From contig CAZFOB010000007.1 of assembly GCA_964520325.1 (NCBI GenBank), positions 62,001 to 126,000 of the forward strand: DNA of 64,000 bases, read 5' to 3'. Position numbers and translations under genes: made by a program. Source of the DNA: CAZFOB01 sp964520325. GTDB taxonomy: Bacteria > Actinomycetota > JAICYB01. Positions within the stretch are counted from its first letter, which is position 1. Each line of letters opens with the position of its first letter. This document shows positions 48,310 to 57,056 of this stretch, piece after piece. Below the pieces are notes generated by a model. The model was not told the DNA's origin, did not search any database, and was given only the letters and a program-made list of their open reading frames with translations.

Positions 48310-48972
48310 TTAGGTGTGGCGTGAGCCCCAGCCTTCGTCGGGCTGTTCGGCTGCGAACGCCCACTCTTGGCCGAAGCGTTGCTTGTACGCGACCTTCTTC
48401 ACCGGCTTGCGTGAGAGGGGGCCGGGTTTGTCGGTCGGGTATCCGATCGGTACGCACGCGTAGATCTCGTTGGACTCCGGGACGGCGAGCAGCTCGTGCA
48501 TCGACTCACCACCCGGGCCACCCACCATCGGCAGGTTGAAGATCGAGCCACCCAGCCCGAGCGCGCGAGCCGCCAGAAGCATGTTCTGGATGGCGGGGAA
48601 GTGCGAGCCGCCGGGGGAGCTGTGTTTCCCTTTCAGTCCACACACCACGACGATCAACGGAACCGACGCCAACGAGTGCGCCATGTCCTTGACGCTCTGG
48701 ATCGAGAGGCGCTGCGTGCGCGGGAGCGCGTCGATCGCGGCCTGGTCCTGATAGGCCGGGAACGCGAGCGTCCACGCGCGCTCGGACCACTCCTGCATCT
48801 TGGCCAACGACCCGACGTCGGTGACCACGACGAAGCGCCAGTCCTGCGAGTTGTGTCCGGTCGGCGCGCGGATGGCCGCGTCGATGAGCTGGAAGACGAC
48901 GTCTTCGGGGACCGGGTCCGGTTTGAATCGACGCAACGCGCGCGAGGTGTAGATCGCTTCGAAGACGTTCAC
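48310..48972 (-). CDS. Nitroreductase-family flavoprotein
   Basis: A 220-aa protein starting at GTG 48972 with 'FEAIYTSRALRRFKPDPVPEDVVFQLIDAAIRAPTGHNSQDWRFVVV', the FMN-binding N-terminus of nitroreductases. 'PAIQNMLLAARALGLGG' is the conserved middle helix. The C-terminal 'VPIGYPTDKPGPLSRKPVKKV' is also typical. It likely uses NAD(P)H or F420H2. The start overlaps the lipoprotein stop (GTGA). Confidence 0.88.
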   Translation of the reverse strand: MNVFEAIYTSRALRRFKPDPVPEDVVFQLIDAAIRAPTGHNSQDWRFVVVTDVGSLAKMQEWSERAWTLAFPAYQDQAAIDALPRTQRLSIQSVKDMAHSLASVPLIVVVCGLKGKHSSPGGSHFPAIQNMLLAARALGLGGSIFNLPMVGGPGGESMHELLAVPESNEIYACVPIGYPTDKPGPLSRKPVKKVAYKQRFGQEWAFAAEQPDEGWGSRHT

Positions 48973-50042
48973 TTGTGGATCGCTCCGTGCCGCACGGCCT
49001 CGAAGGCGCTGCCCGGGACGTCCTTGAGCTGTTCCAGATCCTCGTCGTTCCAGCCGGTGTCGTTGCTCCCCGAGATGAACCAGCTCGAGCCGTTGTCCGC
49101 GAGGATCATGCCGTAGGTCTTGAGGGCTTGCAGCACCACGCGCGACGCTCCGGTGAAGCCCAAGATGTCGTACGACGCCTTGAGACGCACGCGCAATCCC
49201 ATCGGCGGCAGGTCGGTGTCGTCGTCGCTCGACGCGAAGTGGCGCGCCGGGTCGACATAGCCCCGCTGCGTCGACGACGCGGTGAACCGGAGCGCATGCT
49301 CGATCGCACCGGCCGACGTCTCGTCGCGACGGACGAGGCCGGGAAGGATGGGGAGCCCGGCCGCATCGGCCGACGTCCACCCGGCGGGACGCACGGCATT
49401 GGAACGCAGATCGAAGACCGCACCGGAGCCGGCCGTCCAGCCCTGTCCCGTTTTCTTCGCGTGATAGAGCTCGTACAGCTTGCACTTCTCCTCTTGTGCG
49501 ACAAGCACGTGCCTGTCGCCTCCGGCCTCGACCTTGGCATTGCCGGGGATAGGGTAGGGCCCGGGGTCGCTCTCGTCGCCGTACTCGTCGAAGGTGATCT
49601 TGACTCGTCGCTGATCCGCCGGGACGACGGTGTACGGGATCCCGTATCCGGGATCGGAGCCGAAGTCCGGATGGAGGAACTCAGCGTCTTTCGAGATGCT
49701 CGCGATGTAAGCGTCCGAGCGCGGGTCGACCTTCGCGCGCGAGACGTCCTGGCGCCAGGCATTGTCCTGTGGGAACAGCGGACAGCCGGCGACGGAAGCT
49801 CCCGAAGGCGACAGCGTCGGCGTTGTGCCGGGGCTTTTCGTGGGCGCGGCGAGCACGGCGCTCGACCGCGCGGCTGCCGTCGATCTCGGTTTGGACGTCT
49901 GGAGCGTGATTGTGGCCGTCGGCGTTGGAGCGACCGGACGCGCCTTGTCGAAGTCCAGCGGCGCAACGTCGCGACCGCATGCAGCGAGGAGAAGCGTCAG
50001 CGCGAGGACGAAACCGCTCAGCCGTTTGCGTTGCTCGGTCAC
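48969..50042 (-). CDS. Lipoprotein of unknown function
   Basis: A 357-aa protein with a lipobox 'LLLAACGR' (Cys22), a Pro/Thr/Ser-rich linker of about 65 residues, and a folded domain from 'CPLFPQDNAWRQDVSRAKVDPRSDAYIASI' to the end. That domain occurs as an extracellular unit in varied bacteria and fungi but I cannot name an activity. Conserved residues such as Asp and His in 'YVDPARHFAS' could be catalytic. It is co-transcribed with the nitroreductase. Confidence 0.75.
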   Translation of the reverse strand: MTEQRKRLSGFVLALTLLLAACGRDVAPLDFDKARPVAPTPTATITLQTSKPRSTAAARSSAVLAAPTKSPGTTPTLSPSGASVAGCPLFPQDNAWRQDVSRAKVDPRSDAYIASISKDAEFLHPDFGSDPGYGIPYTVVPADQRRVKITFDEYGDESDPGPYPIPGNAKVEAGGDRHVLVAQEEKCKLYELYHAKKTGQGWTAGSGAVFDLRSNAVRPAGWTSADAAGLPILPGLVRRDETSAGAIEHALRFTASSTQRGYVDPARHFASSDDDTDLPPMGLRVRLKASYDILGFTGASRVVLQALKTYGMILADNGSSWFISGSNDTGWNDEDLEQLKDVPGSAFEAVRHGAIHK

Positions 50043-50054
50043 AGACCGTGCTGG

Positions 50055-50687
50055 TTACTTCTTGGCCGGCTGGTAGTAGGGGTTCGACCCTTCGGCGTGG
50101 TCGGTGACGTCGACGACGCGCTGGATCTCGGGGATAGCTTCCGTGAGCGATACCTCGATGCCCTGGGACAGCGTGACCTTCGCCATCCCGCACCCCTGGC
50201 AACCGCCGGACAGCTGTACGAACGCCGTTCCGTCCTCGAAGGACACGAGGTTGGCCTGGCCGCCGTGCATCGCGATCGCGGGGTTGATGACGCGATCGAG
50301 GACGATCGCGATCCGTTCTTCGACGGTCCCCGTCAGCTCTTCTGGGCTCAGTGGCGCCGCGCCGGCGGCCGGGCTCGGTGAGTTCGGGTTGTCGACCACC
50401 CAGCCCGGATTGAGCAGGTTCTGGGAGAGATCGAGGGTTGCGCCGCGGATCTTGTCGACCGATCCGGCCGGGACCACGACCTTGAGCTCGCCTTCGTCCT
50501 GGACGAGGTCGCCGTCGCGGATCGCACCTTCGTCGTCGAAGTACAGGTCGTAGCCGTATTCCATGCCGTTCGGCTCGGTGACCTCGAGGAAGAGGACCAG
50601 CTTGTCGCCGTCCGGCTCCTCCATGCGGACACCGAGTGCACGGTTGCGCGCCCGGTCGGTGACGGTGACGATGCGCTCTTCAGCCAT
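50055..50687 (-). CDS. NfuA-like Fe-S cluster carrier (HesB-like plus NifU domain)
   Basis: A 210-aa protein. The N-terminal half resembles an A-type (HesB/IscA) fold ('VTVTDRARNRALGVRMEEPDGDKLVLFLEV') without its three cysteines, as in NfuA. The C-terminal NifU domain has the cluster-binding 'SGGCQGCGMAKVTLSQGIE' with CxxC. It stores or transfers 4Fe-4S clusters. The ATG at 50687 follows GGAGG. It diverges from an ATP-grasp gene 22 bp away. Confidence 0.9.
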   Translation of the reverse strand: MAEERIVTVTDRARNRALGVRMEEPDGDKLVLFLEVTEPNGMEYGYDLYFDDEGAIRDGDLVQDEGELKVVVPAGSVDKIRGATLDLSQNLLNPGWVVDNPNSPSPAAGAAPLSPEELTGTVEERIAIVLDRVINPAIAMHGGQANLVSFEDGTAFVQLSGGCQGCGMAKVTLSQGIEVSLTEAIPEIQRVVDVTDHAEGSNPYYQPAKK

Positions 50688-50709
50688 AGGACCTCCATCA
50701 TAGAGCCGG

Positions 50710-51885
50710 ATGAGAAAAGCGCGAAGAGTCTTGCTGGTGCTGCCGACGTCCACCTACCGGGCGACCGATTTCCTGGACGCCGCCCGAGCCCTTGGGGTCG
50801 AGGTGGTCGTGGCGTCCGAAGAGGGACAGGCGATGGCCTCGACGATGGGAGATCGGTTCCTGCAGGTCGATCTCTGCGACCCGGAGGCGGCTGCGAGGGC
50901 CATCGTCCGCCACTCGGCAAAGCCGGACGCGGTGGTCGGCGTGGACGAGCAAGGAGTCGAGGTGGCGGCTCTGGCGGCCGAGATGCTCGGGCTCGCGCAC
51001 AACCCGCCGGCGGCCGTGGCGATCACGCGGGACAAAGTTGCGCTTCGTGAGGCGCTCTCGCGGGGCGGACTGCCGCAACCTGCGGTGGGCGACGTTGGGT
51101 TCCCCTGTGTGGTGAAGGCGACAACACTGTCCGGGAGCCGCGGCGTGATCCGCGCAGACGACGATGCGTCGCTCGAGGCGGCTCTTGCGCGGGTGCGGGC
51201 GATAGCCGGCGACGACGCCCCGGTCATCGTCGAGGAGTACATCCCGGGGGCCGAAGTCGCCATCGAGGGCTTGCTGGACGACGGTGCGTTCATATGCCTC
51301 GCGATCTTCGACAAGCCGGATCCGCTCGAGGGCCCGTTCTTCGAGGAGACGATCTACGTGACGCCTTCCCGATTGGCGGGCGACGTTCAGCACGCGATCG
51401 AGCTCTCTATCGCGGATGCGTGTGCCGCGGTCGGTTTGGTCGAAGGACCCGTCCATGCCGAGGTGCGCCTGCCGAGCTCAGGTCCGGTCGTGCTCGAATG
51501 CGCAGCGCGCTCGATCGGCGGATTGTGTTCGCGGACATTGAAGTTCGGCGCCGGCATCTCGCTTGAAGAAGTGATCCTTCGCCACGCCCTTGGCTTACCG
51601 CTCGGTGACGTGACCCGTGAGCGCAACGCGTCTGGCGTGATGATGATCCCGATCCCGCACAGCGGAGTGCTGCGCAACATCGGAGGACTGGACGACGCGC
51701 GCACGGTCGACGGTGTGAGCGGCATCGAGATCACGATCCCGAAGGGTCAGGCCGTCCAAGCACTCCCCGAGGGCGACCGGTACCTCGGGTTCATCTTCGC
51801 GAGTGGTCAGAGCTCGGACGACGTCGAACTCGCTCTCCGCGCCGCACATGCCGCTCTGCGCTTCGACATCGAGACGCCCGGCTGA
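50710..51885 (+). CDS. ATP-grasp domain enzyme
   Basis: A 391-aa protein with the three-domain ATP-grasp arrangement. 'GFPCVVKATTLSGSRGVIRADDDASLEAAL' is the ATP-binding region, 'PVIVEEYIPGAEVAIEGLLDDG' the following strand pair, and 'GPVHAEVRLPSSGPVVLECAARSIGG' supplies the metal-binding Glu residues. Related enzymes form amide bonds between carboxylates and amines (for example amino-acid or peptide ligases). The product is not known. It runs convergent with hemD, 2 bp apart. Confidence 0.85.
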   Translation: MRKARRVLLVLPTSTYRATDFLDAARALGVEVVVASEEGQAMASTMGDRFLQVDLCDPEAAARAIVRHSAKPDAVVGVDEQGVEVAALAAEMLGLAHNPPAAVAITRDKVALREALSRGGLPQPAVGDVGFPCVVKATTLSGSRGVIRADDDASLEAALARVRAIAGDDAPVIVEEYIPGAEVAIEGLLDDGAFICLAIFDKPDPLEGPFFEETIYVTPSRLAGDVQHAIELSIADACAAVGLVEGPVHAEVRLPSSGPVVLECAARSIGGLCSRTLKFGAGISLEEVILRHALGLPLGDVTRERNASGVMMIPIPHSGVLRNIGGLDDARTVDGVSGIEITIPKGQAVQALPEGDRYLGFIFASGQSSDDVELALRAAHAALRFDIETPG

Positions 51886-51887
51886 CG

Positions 51888-52757
51888 TTACGCCACAGCT
51901 CTGTTGCGTTTCGCCAGCACCTGATCCCGTGCAGCCGCGACCGAGCGCACGAGAGTCGCGAGGCGGTACGGATACGCGACGAGGTCGGCAACGAGTCCTT
52001 CGTCGCTGATCCCGCTCGCCGCGACCTCGCCGACCGCGGCGATGAAGACCCGCTCGGCGAGCGCCGATCGGACCGCTTCTCCACATCGCTCTTGGTCGGC
52101 GACGACCAGCAGATGGCGCAGCTGCGGACCGCTCGTGATGAGGAGCACGTCCACCTCACCTGAGGCGACCGCTGCAACCAGACCCTTGGCCGGGCCGAGA
52201 TCCGCCGGCAGATCCCATCGGTACGGAGCGATCTCGGCGACGCGCGCGCCTGTCGCACAAAAGGTGTCGATGAGTTGCGGAACGGGATCCCCGTGCCGCT
52301 GCACGACCACCATGTCGGCGATGCCGATCTGCGGCGCCAGCCACTCAGCGATCGCGTGCGATGACTCTTCGGACGGCATCCACACGGGCTCAAGACCGAA
52401 CTCGCGCAACGCAGTGCGCGTCTTGGGTCCGCGGGCAACGATGTGTGCCTTGCTCAAGGTAGCGAGGAGCTCGGTCTTGAGATTCGCTCGATCGGCGATG
52501 TCGATCCATCGACGGGTTCCCGTACCTGTCAGGTGGACCGACCAGTTGACTCGGACCCGCGTCATGAACGATGTCGCCTGTGCGACGTCGGCATCGGCGG
52601 AGCTCGTCTCGTCAACGGTCGGCCCGACGAGCGGACGTCCGCCGAACCGCTCGACGAGCGCAGCGGTATCCGCCGCCTTGCGCGCCGCCGGGATCCCGAC
52701 GACGAGTCCGTCGAGACCGGCCGGATCGGCATCGCTTCCGGTTCGTATCTGCGTCAT
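51888..52757 (-). CDS. hemD: Uroporphyrinogen-III synthase
   Basis: A 289-aa HemD-type protein. It has two similar alpha/beta domains; 'LDGLVVGIPAARKAADTAALVERFGGRP' opens the first and 'VVVQRHGDPVPQLIDTFCATGARVAEIAPYRWDLPADLG' marks the second, with the conserved Tyr in 'APYRW'. 'DVLLITSGPQLRHLL' is the last motif. It would cyclise hydroxymethylbilane for tetrapyrrole (heme, cobalamin) synthesis. No other tetrapyrrole gene is near. Confidence 0.85.
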   Translation of the reverse strand: MTQIRTGSDADPAGLDGLVVGIPAARKAADTAALVERFGGRPLVGPTVDETSSADADVAQATSFMTRVRVNWSVHLTGTGTRRWIDIADRANLKTELLATLSKAHIVARGPKTRTALREFGLEPVWMPSEESSHAIAEWLAPQIGIADMVVVQRHGDPVPQLIDTFCATGARVAEIAPYRWDLPADLGPAKGLVAAVASGEVDVLLITSGPQLRHLLVVADQERCGEAVRSALAERVFIAAVGEVAASGISDEGLVADLVAYPYRLATLVRSVAAARDQVLAKRNRAVA

Positions 52758-52826
52758 ACGAAGACGCTAGCTGCGCTCCATTGCGGCCGGGTCAATGGAA
52801 GGTTTCGTTCACGTTACGGTGGGGGG

Positions 52827-54203
52827 GTGAAAGTCTTGCTGGTTTCGACGTACGAGCTCGGCCATCAGCCGTTGCACCTCGCCTCGCCCGCAGCCGCGTT
52901 GGGCGAAGCGGGACACGACGTCCGCATGCTCGACATCTCGGTCGAGCCGTGGGATCCGACGCTCGTCGACTGGGCCGGTGCTATCGCGTTCTCGGTTCCC
53001 ATGCACACCGCGATGCGGCTCGCGGTCGTTGCAGCTGCGGCTGTCAAGGCACAGCGTCCCGATCTGCCGGTCTGCCTGTACGGGCTCTATGCGCACACCG
53101 AGAGCACTCGCGACGTCGATCACGTGATAGCGGGGGAGTACGAGGCCGGACTCGTAGCGTGGGCGAACGGGTTCCTACCGGCCGATGGCGCGATCGATCT
53201 TCGCCGCGGCCGTTTCGCGCTTCCGGTACGCAACGGTCTTCCGTCGCTCGATCGGTATGCCAAGCTCGCCGTCGGTACCGAGGAGCGCTTGGCAGGCTAC
53301 GTCGAGGCCACGCATGGGTGCGCGCATCGGTGCCGACATTGTCCGGTGCCCGTCGTCTACGACGGACGAACCCGGCGAGTCGCGGCGGAGGTTGTGATCG
53401 ACGATATCGACCAGCTTGTCGCGGCGGGCGCGCGGCACATCACCTTCGGCGACCCCGATTTCCTGAACCGGTGGGCCCACGGGATGAAGATCGTCGAGCT
53501 GTTGCACAAGCGCCATCCGAAGATCACGTTCGACATCACCACGAAGATCTCGCACCTGCTGCGCTACGCGAGCCTCGTCCCGCTGCTGGCCAAACAGGGG
53601 TGCCTCTTCGTGATCTCTGCGTACGAATGCGTGAACGACGAGATCCTCAGCTACCTCGACAAGGGACACACCGCGGCCGACGCGTCGCAGGCGACACGGT
53701 TGCTGCGCTCGAGCGGGATCGAACCGCGTCCGTCCTGGCTTCCGTTCATGCCGTGGACCACTGTCGAAGACGTCGTCGCGATCTGTGACTTCATCGTCGA
53801 GCACGACCTCGTCGGTTCCGTCGACCCCGTCCAGCTCACGATCAGACTTTTGGTCCCGCAAGGGTCGCTGATGCTCGATATCCCCGACATCGCGCCGTAC
53901 ATCGGCAGCTACGACGTCGAGACACTCTCGTACGGATGGACGGCCGCCGACCCCCGCACCGTGGCGTTGCAGGCACGCATCGCGCAGCTGGTCGAGGAAC
54001 GCCAGGCGGCAGACGTCCCGGCAGCCGAGATCTTCTGTGACGTGCGCGATGCCGTGCACGATGCCGCGGGTCTGCCTTTCGCGGACCGTGCAGCAGTGCT
54101 CGCGCGCGTCCGGACCGACGTGCCGCGGCTCACCGAGCCGTGGTTCTGTTGTGCCGAACCGACGACCGCACAATTCGGATCGCTCATAGGAGGAAGTTCA
54201 TGA
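52827..54203 (+). CDS. CCAEP-tail B12-binding-like radical SAM enzyme
   Basis: A 458-aa protein. The first 130 residues form a cobalamin-binding-like Rossmann domain. The 4Fe-4S motif 'CAHRCRHC' (CX3CX2C, about residues 171-178) marks the radical SAM core. Near the C-terminus 'WFCCAEPTTAQ' gives the Cys-Cys-Ala-Glu-Pro motif of the CUAEP/CCAEP-tail family, in which the second position is sometimes selenocysteine; here the codon for that position is an ordinary Cys. The GTG at 52827 follows a run of seven G. It overlaps the DUF169 gene by 4 nt, so the two probably act together on an unknown substrate. Confidence 0.82.
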   Translation: MKVLLVSTYELGHQPLHLASPAAALGEAGHDVRMLDISVEPWDPTLVDWAGAIAFSVPMHTAMRLAVVAAAAVKAQRPDLPVCLYGLYAHTESTRDVDHVIAGEYEAGLVAWANGFLPADGAIDLRRGRFALPVRNGLPSLDRYAKLAVGTEERLAGYVEATHGCAHRCRHCPVPVVYDGRTRRVAAEVVIDDIDQLVAAGARHITFGDPDFLNRWAHGMKIVELLHKRHPKITFDITTKISHLLRYASLVPLLAKQGCLFVISAYECVNDEILSYLDKGHTAADASQATRLLRSSGIEPRPSWLPFMPWTTVEDVVAICDFIVEHDLVGSVDPVQLTIRLLVPQGSLMLDIPDIAPYIGSYDVETLSYGWTAADPRTVALQARIAQLVEERQAADVPAAEIFCDVRDAVHDAAGLPFADRAAVLARVRTDVPRLTEPWFCCAEPTTAQFGSLIGGSS

Positions 54204-54931
54204 CCACCAACGGCCGGGCTTCCCGATGGAGCCAACTCAGCTCGGAGCTGACGTCGCTGCTGCGCCTCGATGCGCCCCCGATCGGGATCACGTTCTCGGA
54301 CGAACGTCCGACGGGCGTCGAGGCCTACGACGCCCCCATGCCCGAGCCGACGCCGGACGGCCGCACCGGACGGGTCGCCGCCGGGTGCGTCTTCTGGATG
54401 AAAGGGGCCGATCGCACGTTCTCAACCGTCCCGGAGGATCACGGCAACTGCAGCGTCGGCTCGCTCACTCACGGGTTGATCGATCTCGAGACCGCGGCGA
54501 CGCGCGCCGACGTCGCTGCGCTCGTCGAGGTCGGCTGGGTGGCGCCGGAGGTTTTCCCGCGGATCCCGACGCTCGGTCATAAGCCGGGTGCGATCACGTA
54601 CGGGCCGCTCGCGGAGACGCCGGTCGATCCCGACGTCGTGTTCGTCCGCGTGAACGGAAAGCAGCTCATGACATTGTCCGACGCGTTGCCGGGCCTCAAG
54701 GTCGAAGGCAAGCCGCAGTGTCACATCGTGCCGATGGCCGCGAAGGGTGAGGTGGCTGCGAGCGTTGGTTGCGCGCTGTCGCGGGTGCGGACCGGGATGA
54801 AGCCCGACGAGATGACGTGCGCGATCCCCGCGTCGCGCCTCGGCGAAGTCGTGGACAAGCTGCGCGCGACCGTCGAAGCCGACTCGTCGGTCGCGACCTA
54901 CGCGGCCGAGGACAAACGTCGGTTCAGCTGA
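54200..54931 (+). CDS. DUF169 family protein
   Basis: A 243-aa protein, coupled to the radical SAM gene. 'SSELTSLLRLDAPPIGITFSDERPTG' begins the domain; conserved Cys in 'AAGCVFWMKGA' and 'HGNCSVGSLTHG' suggest metal or cofactor binding. DUF169 proteins often lie beside radical SAM and anaerobic metabolism genes. The ATG at 54200 follows AGGAGG. Its stop lies inside a perfect 14-bp palindrome (GGTTCAGCTGAACC, 54921-54934) right beside the tRNA-Arg fragment. Confidence 0.85.
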   Translation: MTTNGRASRWSQLSSELTSLLRLDAPPIGITFSDERPTGVEAYDAPMPEPTPDGRTGRVAAGCVFWMKGADRTFSTVPEDHGNCSVGSLTHGLIDLETAATRADVAALVEVGWVAPEVFPRIPTLGHKPGAITYGPLAETPVDPDVVFVRVNGKQLMTLSDALPGLKVEGKPQCHIVPMAAKGEVAASVGCALSRVRTGMKPDEMTCAIPASRLGEVVDKLRATVEADSSVATYAAEDKRRFS

Positions 54932-54932
54932 A

Positions 54933-54976
54933 CCGGATCAGGAAACCGATGCTCTATCCCCTGAGCTACCAGCTGG
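54933..54976 (-). pseudogene. Truncated tRNA-Arg (CCT) 5' half, copy 1
   Basis: On the minus strand, TAGCTCAGGGGATAGAGC is a tRNA D-arm, followed by CATCGGTTTCCTGATCCGG, an anticodon arm with CCT in a T-rich loop. There is no T arm, no matching 3' acceptor strand and one T-T mismatch in the anticodon stem. It is therefore a 5' remnant, a typical integration scar. Copy 2 lies at 62728. Confidence 0.7.
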
Positions 54977-55159
54977 ACGAAGACGGGACGTCTTTGGCCG
55001 TGCTCGCCGAAGTTATCGCCGGTGGCCACGGTCTCGCCGCGCTCCTCGGCGTCGTGGAAGCTCGGCGCCGGATGGCGTGACGCGATTCGGACAGGCGGGC
55101 GTCGCACCCGACGGTGCCCGCCTGACGGGCGCGTCGGCAGCAGAAGGAAGAATCAGGCC

Positions 55160-55495
55160 GTGGACATCGCTCGGTCGATCGGTCTCTTCGTCCTTGCCGC
55201 CGTCGCAGAGATCGGCGGTGCGTATCTTGTTTGGCAAGGCGCGCGCGAGGGTCGCGGGCGTCTGCTGATCGTGGCCGGCGTCATAGCGCTCGGCATCTAC
55301 GGCTTAGTGGCGACGCTTCAGCGGGACAACAACTTCGGCCGAGTCCTCGCCGCCTACGGCGGGATTTTCGTCGCGGGCTCACTGCTGTTGGGTGTGACCT
55401 TCGACGGCTTCCGTCCGGACCGCTTCGACGTCGTCGGGGCGATCATCTGTCTCATCGGCGTCGCCATGATCATGTACGCGCCGAGGGGAACGTGA
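55160..55495 (+). CDS. YnfA-family (UPF0060) small membrane protein
   Basis: A 111-aa protein with four membrane helices. 'FVLAAVAEIGGAYLVWQGAREGRG' and 'RVLAAYGGIFVAGSLLLGVTFDGFRPDRFDVVGAIICLIGVAMIMYAPRG' match UPF0060. Members are small-multidrug-resistance-like. The GTG at 55160 is preceded by AGAAGGAAG. It lies just inside the region bounded by the two tRNA fragments. Confidence 0.88.
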   Translation: MDIARSIGLFVLAAVAEIGGAYLVWQGAREGRGRLLIVAGVIALGIYGLVATLQRDNNFGRVLAAYGGIFVAGSLLLGVTFDGFRPDRFDVVGAIICLIGVAMIMYAPRGT

Positions 55496-55511
55496 GCGAG
55501 AAGGGCTACCT

Positions 55512-56318
55512 TTACGACGGCCGTCGCGCGACGAAGCGGAGCTGACCGAGCTTCCCCTCGTTGCCCAGACGTGCGAATCCACGCAGCTGCTCGATGACGA
55601 TGTCGACGATCTCCCTGCTGAAGGCGAGGATCTCGAAGGCGTCGAAGGTCAACTGCTTTTGAATCATCTCCGCGTAAAGGCCGAACGCGGGACCGAAACG
55701 CCCGGTGTCCTCGGCGACAATCACTTCGCATCCTTCGCGCTCGAACGCCTCGTGATACGCGTCGATGCTGAAGACGCTCGGGAAGGACATGATCTGCAAG
55801 ACGTGTTCGGCTTCTTCATCTGACAGGCCAGCGGACCCCTCGATCCAATCGGTGAAGGCGATAACGCCTCCGGGTCGCGTCAACCGAACGGCCTCGGCGA
55901 CGAGCCTCGGCTTGTCGAGGACGTAGCACCAGGCGTCCTCGCTCCAAACGAAGTCGGCTTCGCCGTCCGCAAGCCGCGTGCCCGTCGCATCGCCGACGAT
56001 GAACCGAATCCTGTCAGCAAGGCCTTGTTCCTCGCATGCTTGTCGTCCGCGCTCGACAGGGGACGTGGCCGCCTCGACGCCGGTCATCGAAGCGACCCCT
56101 AGGAGACGGACGAGAGCGCGCATCGTCGCGCCACTCCCGCAACACAGCTCGACGCCGTGCAGGCCGGCGCCGACGCCGGCGAGCTCCGCGAGCTCGAGCG
56201 AGGATTGAAGACCCCCGACGTGGATCTGCCGACCCATGAACAGCTCGTACAGCTGCGCTTGGGCGCCGTCGTATATGGCCTGCACGTCCGCGAGCCGAAC
56301 CCCGGGGTTGTCTCTCAT
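55512..56318 (-). CDS. SAM-dependent methyltransferase
   Basis: A 268-aa methyltransferase. Motif I is 'GVELCCGSGATMRAL' and later motifs are 'EADFVWSEDAWCYVLDKPRLVAEAVRLTRPGGVIAFTDW'. The layout with the Trp-rich middle resembles sarcosine/dimethylglycine-type N-methyltransferases and UbiE-like enzymes. Substrate unknown. The ATG at 56318 lies 2 bases after the purine-rich GAGGAAGGAA. Confidence 0.88.
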   Translation of the reverse strand: MRDNPGVRLADVQAIYDGAQAQLYELFMGRQIHVGGLQSSLELAELAGVGAGLHGVELCCGSGATMRALVRLLGVASMTGVEAATSPVERGRQACEEQGLADRIRFIVGDATGTRLADGEADFVWSEDAWCYVLDKPRLVAEAVRLTRPGGVIAFTDWIEGSAGLSDEEAEHVLQIMSFPSVFSIDAYHEAFEREGCEVIVAEDTGRFGPAFGLYAEMIQKQLTFDAFEILAFSREIVDIVIEQLRGFARLGNEGKLGQLRFVARRPS

Positions 56319-56335
56319 TTCCTTCCTCGCGCCGC

Positions 56336-56688
56336 TCAGAGTCTAAGGTCGGGTCGTCGCAGCTGAACGTCTCGGGTCACCTCGCCTGCCTTAAGGACTG
56401 CGGCCTCATAGCTGACCGCCTCGACGGCCGGCAGCACGGCCGCGATCTCCTCCTCTGTGTCGACGATCTCGATGATGAGTGGCAGATCTTCGGACGATCG
56501 CAAGATGCGTGCGGTGTGCAGACGGCCGCGCGCACAGAAGCCTTCGATGCCGCGCAGGACAGTCGCGCCCGCCATCTCCTCCTCGCGAGCCTTCTGGACG
56601 ATTGCCTGATAGGGCGGCTTGCCGTGCCACGTGTCCGATCTCGGCCGATGAAGCTTCGCAAGAGCTTTCCGCGTCCCTCCAGCTTCAT
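56336..56688 (-). pseudogene. DUF190 gene with a frameshift
   Basis: The start 'MKLEGRGKLLRSFIG' from the ATG at 56688 is followed, in another frame, by 'SDTWHGKPPYQAIVQKAREEEMAGATVLRGIEGFCARGRLHTARILRSSEDLPLIIEIVDTEEEI'. These halves together make a normal DUF190 protein, which commonly accompanies CrcB. The break is at about 56636-56645. Either the gene is damaged, or a sequencing or assembly error or programmed shift is involved. Its start overlaps the crcB stop. Confidence 0.75.
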
Positions 56689-57056
56689 GCCAGCCTCCCC
56701 GCGAAGATGCCCGCGTAGACCGCCGCGAGCCCAAGAACAAGACTTCCCACGACGTTGCCCGCTGCGTACATGAGCGCGCCGTCCTCGACCAGGCGCACCG
56801 TCTCCAGCGAGAACGTCGAGAACGTGGTGTAGGCGCCCACAAACCCGATCGTCAGCGCGGCGCGCAACGCCGGATGCGGCAGGAACCGATCGGTGAATAG
56901 CGTGAACAGCAAGCCGAGCAGGAAGCACCCCGTGGCGTTCACTACGAGAGTGCCCCACGGGAACGGGCCCGTAGTACGTCGAGAGACCCACCCGTCGACG
57001 GCATAGCGCGCAACGGCGCCGGCAAATCCCGCCGCACCGATCCAAATCGTCCGCAT
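56685..57056 (-). CDS. crcB: CrcB/FluC fluoride channel subunit
   Basis: A 123-aa protein with four membrane helices. 'GAAGFAGAVARYAVDGWV', 'PWGTLVVNATGCFLLGLLFTLF' and 'GFVGAYTTFSTFSLETVRLVEDG' are the classic CrcB motifs, with the conserved Asn-Ala-x-Gly and the Thr-Thr-Phe-Ser-Thr-Phe stretch. It dimerises into a fluoride-selective channel. The ATG at 57056 follows AAGGAGG. No fluoride riboswitch could be recognised in the 200 bp upstream. Confidence 0.92.
   Translation of the reverse strand: MRTIWIGAAGFAGAVARYAVDGWVSRRTTGPFPWGTLVVNATGCFLLGLLFTLFTDRFLPHPALRAALTIGFVGAYTTFSTFSLETVRLVEDGALMYAAGNVVGSLVLGLAAVYAGIFAGRLA

Noticed and set aside
54933..54976. Functional tRNA-Arg
   Set aside because: T arm and 3' acceptor strand are missing, and the anticodon stem has a mismatch.
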